From Clostridiaceae bacterium UBA4839 (GTDB lineage Bacteria > Bacillota > Clostridia > Clostridiales > Caloramatoraceae): a stretch of 5,404 nucleotides of DNA. A program made the translations under genes and the position numbers. Location: assembly GCA_002400085.1 (NCBI GenBank), contig DHEX01000107.1, positions 14,741-20,144 on the forward strand, given 5' to 3'. Each line of letters begins with the position of its first letter. Positions within the stretch are counted from its first letter, which is position 1. The notes below the pieces were generated by a model. The model did not search any database. It had not been told where the DNA came from and was given only the letters and a program-made list of their open reading frames with translations. Of the stretch, positions 1-5,186 are shown piece by piece.

Positions 1-291
1 TGAGCTGGCATTTTCAATACCAATATCCCCATCTTTAAGTGCTAATTCTTTTGGTATAAATGCATGTTTACAGTCAGGCACATTTTTTTGAATAATTCTT
101 CTTATCGCCTCTCCTGCAGAATCAGGGTCTGTAAAAACAATGATTCCGCATCTTTTCGCTGCACTTTTTATCTTTTCCATTGTTTCTTTTGTTATTCCAA
201 AACCAGATGTTGAAATAACTTCTGCATCTACTGCTCCTTTTACTGCTGCAACATCATCTTTTCCCTCAACTACAATAACTTCTTTTATCAT
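1..291 (-). CDS. rnmV: Ribonuclease M5, N-terminal 97 residues (cut by window edge)
   Basis: RNase M5 cuts precursor 5S rRNA to its mature ends in low-GC Gram-positive bacteria; in B. subtilis it works on 5S rRNA bound by ribosomal protein L18. The visible 97 residues are a Toprim domain. They begin MIKEVIVVEGKDD, with the Toprim glutamate at E9, and carry the second motif FTDPDSAGE with D55 and D57. Then come CKHAFIPK (74-81) and GIENAS (91-96), which match CKHAFLPK and GVEHAS as I recall them from B. subtilis RNase M5. The family is usually about 180-190 residues, so roughly the second half lies beyond the left edge. The ATG at 291 is preceded by GGTGGTGAAG (294-303) as ribosome binding site and gives the N-terminus typical of the family. 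An in-frame ATG at 318 would add nine residues, but it sits close to the predicted transcript start and has a poorer binding site. Its own promoter (338-366) and an upstream terminator make it a separate unit; ksgA often follows it in relatives. Confidence 0.95.
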   Translation of the reverse strand, partial: MIKEVIVVEGKDDVAAVKGAVDAEVISTSGFGITKETMEKIKSAAKRCGIIVFTDPDSAGEAIRRIIQKNVPDCKHAFIPKELALKDGDIGIENASS

Positions 292-337
292 TTCTTCACC
301 ACCATATATAGTATACATCGTATTTGAAACCTAATTT

Positions 338-366
338 ATTATACTCTAAAAAGTCCCCTTCAACAA
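338..366 (-). promoter_or_regulatory. Sigma-A type promoter of rnmV
   Basis: On the minus strand, TTGTTG (361-366) is followed after exactly 17 bases by a perfect TATAAT (338-343). The transcript should start near 331-332, leaving a leader of about 40 bases before the ATG at 291. The location just left of the repeat element, and after the terminator of the preceding gene, supports independent transcription of rnmV. The -35 box matches the TTGACA consensus at 4 of 6 positions. This is a prediction from sequence only. Confidence 0.7.
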
Positions 367-392
367 TTCCCCATTCTCATTAACCGCCCCAG

Positions 393-660
393 ATAGCTCG
401 TCCCCACTGTGGGACAGTTATCAACTAATTGTCATCAACGCTAATTGGACAACCCCCCCGTTTCCCCTCCCAATTCTCAATAAAACCTGGGAACCTGGGG
501 GACAGTTATCAATTAATTGCCACCAACGTTAATTGGGCAGCCTCAATCCCCTGCCTTTTTCTGCTTACAGTTTGTCTTATTTAACAATTAATCATTAACT
601 GTCCCCAAATTCCAAATTCACTATTTAGCAATTAGCCATTAACTGTCCCATAGCTCGTCC
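393..660. repeat. Nested inverted-repeat element with four GGGACAGTTA units, flanked by an 11-bp direct repeat
   Basis: Four related units are visible. Two read on the plus strand (411-454 and 499-542), differing at 6 of 44 positions, all transitions. Two read on the minus strand (582-606 and 626-649). Each starts GGGACAGTTA and continues with a TAATTG-containing segment. The inner pair (498-519 with 585-606) can form 11 + 8 base pairs around a 3-base mismatch. The outer pair (411-431 with 629-649) can form 10 + 7 base pairs around a 4-base mismatch, so the two hairpins are nested. ATAGCTCGTCC occurs at 393-403 and again at 650-660, just outside the outer units, and could be a target duplication. 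There is no coding capacity. It resembles a small non-autonomous mobile element or a dispersed intergenic repeat, but I do not recognise a named family. It lies between a terminator and a promoter, so it may be little transcribed. Confidence 0.7.
484..499. repeat. Tandem 8-base repeat AACCTGGG x2
   Basis: AACCTGGG occurs twice without a gap (484-491 and 492-499), directly before the second GGGACAGTTA unit. It lies inside the nested repeat element and is probably part of it or a slippage product. No function is evident. Confidence 0.6.
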
Positions 661-671
661 TACTTAGAGTT

Positions 672-718
672 AAAAAAAGGCTGCCGCCTAACGATTTTTT
701 CAATCGTTAGGCGGCAGC
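672..718 (-). terminator. Intrinsic terminator of the 3D-domain gene
   Basis: A perfect 17-bp stem (680-696 with 702-718) is closed by a 5-base loop, GAAAA in the minus-strand RNA. One base after the stem comes a run of seven T on the minus strand (672-678). The stem is GC-rich at its base (GCTGCCGCC). It starts 16 bases after the stop codon of the 3D-domain gene and should stop transcription before the repeat element and rnmV. Confidence 0.95.
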
Positions 719-734
719 TTTAAGGTGAAATACC

Positions 735-1790
735 TTATTTTAAAATATATACTGTTGTATTATGCGTGAACCATCTTTTGAACTCATTAGACCCTGGCTC
801 AAAATAGAGGTCAATTATATTCCCTCTAACTGCACCGCCTGTATCCTCAGCAATAGCATATCCATAACCTTCGACATAAAGTTTTGTACCTAAAGGAATA
901 ACATTTGGATCTACTGCTACTGTGCTGTAGCCGTGGAGATCTCTTCTTGCCTTTGTTCCTGTAGCTGTTATGCCAAAGCCTCTATCTCCAGGATTTTTAC
1001 CTGTACATTCATAACTGGCAGTATAGGATGTGGCTTTCATCTTTAACTTTCTTGTATAAAGCACTTTATTGTCAGTACCGCCTCTTGAAACAGTAATCCA
1101 TGGAAGTGTACCTACAGATACAATCTTGTCTGTTGGAGATTTTTTGACTGTTTCTGATATAACTGCCCTTGAAACTTCTTTTCCATCCTCATAAACAACC
1201 TTAGTCTGTATCTCCTTTTCTCCATCTGTACCATCTTGAATAACCTTTGTCTGTCCTTTTTCCATACTGTTATCAACCTTTTGTACTGTTTTATATGCCA
1301 GAGTTTCTGTATTTGTTTCTATCTTCTCTTTTACTCTGACAACTTTAATCTTCATTCCTGCTTTAATTGGCTCACTAATTTCCGGAGTTACTTTGTCTTT
1401 TTCATCTAGCATTATGTTTTCAGTTGAAAACATATCCTTAACAGAATCTTCTGCTGTTTCAATTACAAGACTTCTTCCATCAACGGAAACTAAAACAGGA
1501 ACTGCCCTTTTTATCTTTACTGTCATTCCATCTTTAATAGGTGCTGTAAGCTCAGGAGTAACCTTATCTTTTCCATTAATGTTTATACCTAATGAAGATA
1601 GGCATCCCTTTACATCACTTTCGTATGTTGCTATTTCTCTAATATTTCCACTATCGTCAATATTAATTTTCTTTTCCATTGTTGTTGAAGCAATTAGCAG
1701 CACAGCAGCAGCTGATACTGCTATTATCACGGCAAATTGGCTGTGAGCTGAACCGGCTAATTTCTGCCGTATTTTTTGCTTTGAAAACAT
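735..1790 (-). CDS. yabE: YabE-like 3D-domain cell-wall protein (DUF348, G5, 3D domains)
   Basis: A membrane-anchored, outward-facing protein of 351 residues, expected to act on or bind peptidoglycan. A basic N-terminus is followed by a hydrophobic segment (about 19-36) with no clear signal-peptidase site, so it is probably an uncleaved anchor. Two DUF348 repeats follow (about 42-90 and 97-150), each containing KDKVTPE (74-80 and 131-137). A G5 domain occupies about 153-228. The C-terminal 3D domain (about 248-351) holds its three signature aspartates at D294 (VAVDP), D316 (AEDTGG) and D327 (IIDLYF). This fold is related to the MltA lytic transglycosylase barrel and to stationary-phase Rpf-like proteins; actual enzyme activity here is inferred. 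The ATG at 1790 was chosen because AAAGGAGG lies 7 bases upstream; the longer frame from 1817 would translate through that binding site. B. subtilis YabE has the same layout and neighbours but is longer. It is transcribed apart from tatD. Confidence 0.93.
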   Translation of the reverse strand: MFSKQKIRQKLAGSAHSQFAVIIAVSAAAVLLIASTTMEKKINIDDSGNIREIATYESDVKGCLSSLGININGKDKVTPELTAPIKDGMTVKIKRAVPVLVSVDGRSLVIETAEDSVKDMFSTENIMLDEKDKVTPEISEPIKAGMKIKVVRVKEKIETNTETLAYKTVQKVDNSMEKGQTKVIQDGTDGEKEIQTKVVYEDGKEVSRAVISETVKKSPTDKIVSVGTLPWITVSRGGTDNKVLYTRKLKMKATSYTASYECTGKNPGDRGFGITATGTKARRDLHGYSTVAVDPNVIPLGTKLYVEGYGYAIAEDTGGAVRGNIIDLYFEPGSNEFKRWFTHNTTVYILK

Positions 1791-1841
1791 TTTTCTACCT
1801 CCTTTTGATTGGATCAACGCAGCTCCTATATCGAGACTTTA

Positions 1842-1925
1842 GTTGAGCCCTAATTGGTATTGTACTTATAGCTATAATTTTATTTTGGATTCTATTATCT
1901 AAAAGGTTGAATCCTAATTGGTATT
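1842..1925. repeat. Direct repeat pair around a 12-bp palindrome, upstream of the 3D gene
   Basis: A 20-base word is present at 1842-1861 and 1906-1925, identical except for two central bases (GTTGA-GC or AT-CCTAATTGGTATT). The copies are 64 bases apart, about six turns of the helix. Between them is a perfect 12-bp palindrome, TTATAGCTATAA (1866-1877), and an inverted repeat GGATTC/GAATCC (1887-1892 with 1909-1914). The second copy ends about 50 bases before the 3D-gene start on the minus strand. The set could be regulator binding sites or part of the leader RNA. Function is not shown. Confidence 0.6.
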
Positions 1926-2051
1926 CTCCTTGAACCACATTCATAATGTGAATAGATTATTTAGAACCCATATTATATTAATCTATATAAATGTATTATT
2001 GCCAGTTATTAGTTATTTATTACATACCATTACAAAAGGAGTAAAAATATA

Positions 2052-2133
2052 AATATTATATCTTATAGATGCGTTTGTTTGTTAGTCCTGTTTTAGCATC
2101 TACTTCGTAAACACATAATATTATATCTTATAG
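2052..2133. repeat. Direct repeat pair containing TATAAT boxes
   Basis: AATATTATATCTTATAG occurs identically at 2052-2068 and 2117-2133, 65 bases apart. Read on the minus strand, each copy contains TATAAT. Between them a 7-bp inverted repeat (TAGATGC at 2066-2072 with GCATCTA at 2096-2102) can close a 23-base loop. The pair may be a duplicated promoter segment of the 3D gene. Only the right-hand copy has a passable -35 box. Confidence 0.6.
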
Positions 2134-2147
2134 GCTATGGTTAACAA
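2120..2147 (-). promoter_or_regulatory. Candidate promoter of the 3D-domain gene
   Basis: On the minus strand, TTGTTA (2142-2147) is followed after 16 bases by TATAAT (2120-2125). This is the best -35/-10 pair I can find between the tatD terminator and the 3D gene, but it would give a leader of more than 300 bases. In AT-rich DNA a TATAAT alone is weak evidence. A second TATAAT at 1972-1977 has no acceptable -35 box. Confidence 0.3.
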
Positions 2148-2240
2148 AACCCCATATTTTATTATATTTAACTATTCCCATTTATAATTATAATTATGAA
2201 TAAGTTATGGCTTTATCTCTTTCTGTAAGTCTGCCTAACT

Positions 2241-2265
2241 AACCATAAGTAAATTTCTTATGGTT
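2241..2265. repeat. Inverted repeat AACCATAAG / CTTATGGTT
   Basis: Perfect 9-bp arms (2241-2249 and 2257-2265) enclose a 7-base loop. On the plus strand the hairpin runs into TTGTT, which looks like a poor terminator, but no plus-strand gene precedes it. It may instead be an operator near the start of the 3D-gene upstream region. Confidence 0.45.
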
Positions 2266-2314
2266 TTGTTCCATTTATATCCATGAATTTAATTCTTATT
2301 TTACCACACAATAG

Positions 2315-2359
2315 AAAAAAAGTTAACAAAAGGCCGCAAAAACCTTTATGCTAACTTTT
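2315..2359 (-). terminator. Intrinsic terminator of the metG-tatD operon
   Basis: In the minus-strand RNA, the arm at 2343-2359 pairs with the arm at 2318-2333 over about 16 base pairs, with one G-U pair and one bulged base. The loop is about 9 bases and GC-rich. A run of seven T on the minus strand (2315-2321) overlaps the end of the stem. It begins 17 bases after the tatD stop codon and separates the operon from the 3D-domain gene. Confidence 0.9.
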
Positions 2360-2376
2360 CCTAATATTGTACTTTT

Positions 2377-3141
2377 TTATTCAATTTTAAACAGTTCACT
2401 TGCATTACCAAAAGTAAGTTTTGCTGCCTCGCTATAGGTTATATTTAACACTTCTGACATTTTATTCAGGGTATGAAGTAAATAAGAAGAATCATTTCTT
2501 TTCCCTCTATTTGGTTCAGGAGTCATATAAGGGCAATCAGTTTCTACCAAAATCTTATCTTTTGGAAGACTTTTTAATACCTCAATTGCTTTTTTTGCAT
2601 TTTTAAAAGTTATAACCCCTGTAAATCCTAAGTAGTATCCACATTTTAAAACTTCTTTTGCAAATTCAACGCTTCCGGAATAGCAATGAAGCACTCCTTT
2701 AACTCCCTTAAACTCTTTTATAACATTTAAAGTGTCTTCAAAAGCTTCCCTGCTGTGTATTACTACAGGAAGATTAAAGCTTCTTGCAAGATCCATCTGC
2801 TCTTTAAAGCTTTTTATCTGGGTTTCCCTGTCATAGCCTTCGTAGTAGTAGTCAAGACCAATTTCTCCCACAGCCTTAGCCTTTTTTTCACTTAAAATAT
2901 CACCAATTTTATTTTTATTTTGAAGTGCATCCAATGCGAATTCTGGATGCACCCCAAAAGCTCCATAAATAAAATCATATTTTTTACAAAGTTCTAACGT
3001 TGTGTACATGGACTTTATGCTGGAGCTGCAGTTTAAAACCCTTTTAACTCCAGCATTTTGAATTTTTTGTATTACTTCTTCCCTGTCCTCATTAAAGGCT
3101 TCATCATCATAGTGTGCATGAGAATCAAAAATATTATCCAT
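2377..3141 (-). CDS. tatD: TatD family metal-dependent DNase (YabD-like)
   Basis: A 254-residue TIM-barrel hydrolase of the TatD family. Studied members are metal-dependent 3'-5' exonucleases or DNases acting in the cytoplasm, with proposed roles in DNA repair and DNA breakdown; the exact substrate of this protein is unknown. All expected metal ligands are visible: H8 and H10 in DSHAHYD, E93 in GEIGLD, H129 in VIHSRE, H152 in LHCYSG and D202 in ETDCPYMTPEPNRGK. H65 in GVHPE is also typical. The length is normal for the family (about 255-260). The start ATG shares its A with the TAA stop of metG (TAATG), which implies translational coupling; a modest AGGATG lies inside the metG end. It is co-transcribed with metG and thus under T-box control. 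The pairing of metG and tatD is widespread in Firmicutes, but no direct functional link is established. The 3' end is followed by a strong terminator. Confidence 0.95.
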   Translation of the reverse strand: MDNIFDSHAHYDDEAFNEDREEVIQKIQNAGVKRVLNCSSSIKSMYTTLELCKKYDFIYGAFGVHPEFALDALQNKNKIGDILSEKKAKAVGEIGLDYYYEGYDRETQIKSFKEQMDLARSFNLPVVIHSREAFEDTLNVIKEFKGVKGVLHCYSGSVEFAKEVLKCGYYLGFTGVITFKNAKKAIEVLKSLPKDKILVETDCPYMTPEPNRGKRNDSSYLLHTLNKMSEVLNITYSEAAKLTFGNASELFKIE

Positions 3142-5084
3142 TATCTAACTACACATCCTGTCTCTAAGTCACCATCTATAGTAGCTGTATAAAGCTTGCT
3201 GTCATCATCTGTTGAAGCTGCAAGTATCATTCCAAAAGAGTCCTCTCCTCTAAGCTTTATTGGCTTTAAGTTGGCAACAATTATTACTTTCTTCCCAACC
3301 AATTCCTCGGGCTTATAGTATTTTGCAATGCCTGAAACAACTTGCCTTACTTCTCCCCCAAGTTCAACTTTAAGTTTAAGAAGTTTATTTGCGCATTTAA
3401 CTGGTTCACACTCTAAAACTTTTGCAACTCTTAAATCAATTTTTTCAAAATCATCTATAGTTATTTCTGGTTTAATTGGCTTTATTGGCTTTTTAACTTC
3501 CTCTTGAGCTTCCTTCATCTTGTTGAATTCTTCAATCTTCTTATCAATATCAATTCTTGGGAAAAGAAGTTCTCCCCTTTTAACTGAAACTTCATCAAAG
3601 GCTTCACCAAAAGCTTTTGTGCTTTCCCAAGTTAGCATTTCGCTCTTAAATCCAAATTGGCTGTTTATCTTAGTTGATGTATCAGGTAAGAAAGAAGAAA
3701 TAAGGATTGAAACTACTCTTATAGTTTCTGTTAAATTATATAAAATTCCTCTTAATCTTTCTTTTTGATTTTCATCTTTAGCTAAACTCCAAGGACGAGT
3801 TTCATCTATATACTTATTTGCCCTTCTAATTAGCCTCCAAATTTCATCCATTGCAGAATTTATTACATAATTATTCATAAACTCTTCTGTCTTAGCTACC
3901 GCTTCAGTTGCAGTCTTTTTTAAATCCTCATCAAACTCTCCTTCAAATATTCCCTTTGAAATCTTTCCATCAAAGTATTTTTCAATCATTGTAAGTGTTC
4001 TCGATACAAGATTTCCAAGGTCATTTGCAAGGTCTGAGTTGATTTTCTTCATAAAAATTTCATTGTTGTACAGCCCATCTGAGCCAAATGGAATTTCATG
4101 GAGAAGATAATATCTTACTGCATCTGCTCCAAAATTATTAACAAGGACTACAGGATCTACAACGTTGCCCTTTGATTTTGACATTTTCCCTCCATCAACC
4201 AAAAGCCATCCATGTCCAAATACTTTCTCTGGAAGGGGAAGATCTAATGCCATTAACATAATAGGCCAAATTATTGTATGAAATCTTATTATGTCCTTTC
4301 CTACAAGATGGACATCTGCAGGCCAATATTTTTTATAAAGGCTGTCATCCTCGCTTCCATAGCCAAGAGCCGTAATATAGTTTGAAAGGGCATCCACCCA
4401 AACATAAACTACATGCTTTTTATCAAAGGTTACAGGTATTCCCCAGTTAAAGGATGTCCTCGATACACAAAGGTCATCAAGTCCCGGCTTTAAGAAGTTA
4501 TTTATCATCTCATTTTTCCTGCTTTCAGGCTGTATAAAATGAGGATGATCCTCTATATACTTTAAAAGTCTATCTTGATATTTTGAAAGCTTAAAAAAAT
4601 ATGCTTCTTCCTTTGTTTTTTCAACAGGCCTTCCGCAGTCAGGGCATTTCCCATCTATAAGCTGAGTTTCTGTATAGAAGGATTCACAAGGTGTGCAGTA
4701 CCATCCTTCATAATATCCTTTATAAATGTCCCCTTGATCATGAAGCTTATTAAATATTTTTTGAACAGCTTTTACATGATAGTCATCTGTAGTTCTTATA
4801 AATTTATCATAAGAGATGTTCATCATTTTCCAAAGGTCTTTAATTCCTGCCACAATAACATCCACATATTCCTTTGGTGTTACTCCCTTAGCCTCTGCTA
4901 TTCTTTGAATCTTTTGCCCGTGCTCATCTGTTCCTGTTAAAAACATTACATCATAACCTGTAAGCCTTTTAAATCTTGCAATTGCATCTGCTGCAACAGT
5001 AGTATAAGTGTTTCCAATATGAAGCTTATCACTTGGATAGTATATTGGTGTTGTGATGTAAAAAGTTTTCTTTTCTTTTCCCAT
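3141..5084 (-). CDS. metG: Methionyl-tRNA synthetase with C-terminal tRNA-binding domain
   Basis: Joins methionine to tRNA-Met using ATP, supplying both initiation and elongation in cytoplasmic translation. The 647-residue protein starts with a class I catalytic domain: the HIGH-type signature is HIGN (22-25) and KMSKS is at 300-304. A zinc knuckle has C130, C133, C147 and C150 (CTPC and CPDC), a single CXXC pair set. The helical anticodon-binding domain covers about 350-510, with RPWSL near 430 carrying the tryptophan expected for CAU recognition. A lysine/proline linker (KKPIKPIKPE, 531-540) leads to an EMAP/Trbp111-like OB-fold domain (about 541-647), which in this family binds tRNA and promotes dimerisation. 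The length fits Firmicute MetRS of this type. The ATG at 5084 has AGGGAGGG just upstream; the longer frame from 5111 reads through that site and was rejected. A methionine T-box precedes the gene and tatD overlaps its stop codon. Confidence 0.98.
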   Translation of the reverse strand: MGKEKKTFYITTPIYYPSDKLHIGNTYTTVAADAIARFKRLTGYDVMFLTGTDEHGQKIQRIAEAKGVTPKEYVDVIVAGIKDLWKMMNISYDKFIRTTDDYHVKAVQKIFNKLHDQGDIYKGYYEGWYCTPCESFYTETQLIDGKCPDCGRPVEKTKEEAYFFKLSKYQDRLLKYIEDHPHFIQPESRKNEMINNFLKPGLDDLCVSRTSFNWGIPVTFDKKHVVYVWVDALSNYITALGYGSEDDSLYKKYWPADVHLVGKDIIRFHTIIWPIMLMALDLPLPEKVFGHGWLLVDGGKMSKSKGNVVDPVVLVNNFGADAVRYYLLHEIPFGSDGLYNNEIFMKKINSDLANDLGNLVSRTLTMIEKYFDGKISKGIFEGEFDEDLKKTATEAVAKTEEFMNNYVINSAMDEIWRLIRRANKYIDETRPWSLAKDENQKERLRGILYNLTETIRVVSILISSFLPDTSTKINSQFGFKSEMLTWESTKAFGEAFDEVSVKRGELLFPRIDIDKKIEEFNKMKEAQEEVKKPIKPIKPEITIDDFEKIDLRVAKVLECEPVKCANKLLKLKVELGGEVRQVVSGIAKYYKPEELVGKKVIIVANLKPIKLRGEDSFGMILAASTDDDSKLYTATIDGDLETGCVVR

Positions 5085-5113
5085 GTTTTTCCCTCCCTTA
5101 GTGCCAGCCACCT

Positions 5114-5127
5114 GGCAAGTGGCAAGT
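5114..5127. repeat. Tandem 7-base repeat GGCAAGT x2 in the metG leader
   Basis: GGCAAGT occurs twice in tandem (5114-5120 and 5121-5127), between the T-box terminator and the metG ribosome binding site. The adjacent bases (GCCAGCCACC, 5103-5112) partly pair with it, giving a small GC-rich hairpin on the minus strand (GCCAC with GTGGC). It looks out of place in this AT-rich leader. It might be a slippage product or a remnant of a dispersed heptamer repeat. Confidence 0.55.
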
Positions 5128-5140
5128 GCATTTTAATTTT

Positions 5141-5186
5141 AAAATAAAAATCCCGTCCCTGAATAGAATACATCCAGGGACGGGAT
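5141..5186 (-). terminator. T-box attenuator terminator ahead of metG
   Basis: A perfect 12-bp stem (5150-5161 with 5175-5186) encloses a 13-base loop. It is followed on the minus strand by TTTTATTTT (about 5141-5149). Its 5' arm shares CCGTCCCT with the antiterminator, so only one of the two structures can form. It stops transcription when tRNA-Met is charged, as in other T-box leaders. Confidence 0.95.

Larger units (their letters stand above)
1791..2314 (-). other. Gene-free upstream region of the 3D-domain gene
   Basis: About 525 AT-rich bases lie between the tatD terminator and the 3D-domain gene start, with no credible coding frame on either strand. The region holds two pairs of direct repeats (1842-1861/1906-1925 and 2052-2068/2117-2133), a 12-bp palindrome (1866-1877), and short inverted repeats at 1887-1914, 1936-1950, 2066-2102 and 2241-2265. 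It also has several TATAAT boxes on the minus strand (at 1972-1977, 2055-2060 and 2120-2125). The ribosome binding site of the 3D gene (AAAGGAGG, ending at 1798) closes it. I looked for the conserved core of the c-di-AMP (ydaO) riboswitch, known ahead of some cell-wall genes, and did not see it. Promoter and operator functions are likely somewhere here, but only weak candidates can be named. Confidence 0.75.

Noticed and set aside
140..334. Plus-strand open frame of 64 codons opposite rnmV.
   Set aside because: It lies antisense to a clear Toprim protein, has low-complexity serine/threonine-rich content and no binding site.
411..649. CRISPR-like array, because four similar units are spaced along the spacer.
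   Set aside because: The units are in opposite orientations, not identical and not evenly spaced, and no cas genes are present.
1393..1746. Plus-strand open frame of 117 codons opposite the 3D-domain gene, with hydrophobic stretches.
   Set aside because: It is the mirror of real coding sequence: hydrophobic and serine-rich runs are typical of antisense frames in AT-rich genes. No ribosome binding site or promoter was found.
1791..1817. A longer 3D-domain protein with nine extra N-terminal residues.
   Set aside because: The extension encodes the AAAGGAGG site that serves the ATG at 1790; no good site precedes 1817.
1795..1944. A 49-codon minus-strand frame (ATG at 1944) ending in TAG inside the ribosome binding site of the 3D-domain gene, which could suggest a coupled leader peptide.
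   Set aside because: No ribosome binding site precedes its ATG, an in-frame TAA lies just upstream, and the protein shows no recognisable features. The frame runs through the direct repeats, so chance is the simpler explanation.
2069..2110. A 13-codon plus-strand frame (MRLFVSPV...) with AAAGGAG upstream.
   Set aside because: The AAAGGAG is about 27 bases from the ATG, too far for initiation, and there is no plus-strand promoter or partner gene.
1791..2314. A c-di-AMP (ydaO-type) riboswitch ahead of the cell-wall gene.
   Set aside because: The conserved core sequences of that riboswitch could not be found on the minus strand; only a short chance resemblance was seen.
5085..5111. A longer metG with nine extra N-terminal residues.
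   Set aside because: The extension would translate through AGGGAGGG, which is correctly placed as ribosome binding site for the ATG at 5084, and the family N-terminus starts near there.
4734..5173. Other open frames inside or beside metG (4734-4940 plus, 4946-5173 minus).
   Set aside because: Both overlap metG in other frames. The second also runs through the T-box terminator, which would not be translated sensibly.
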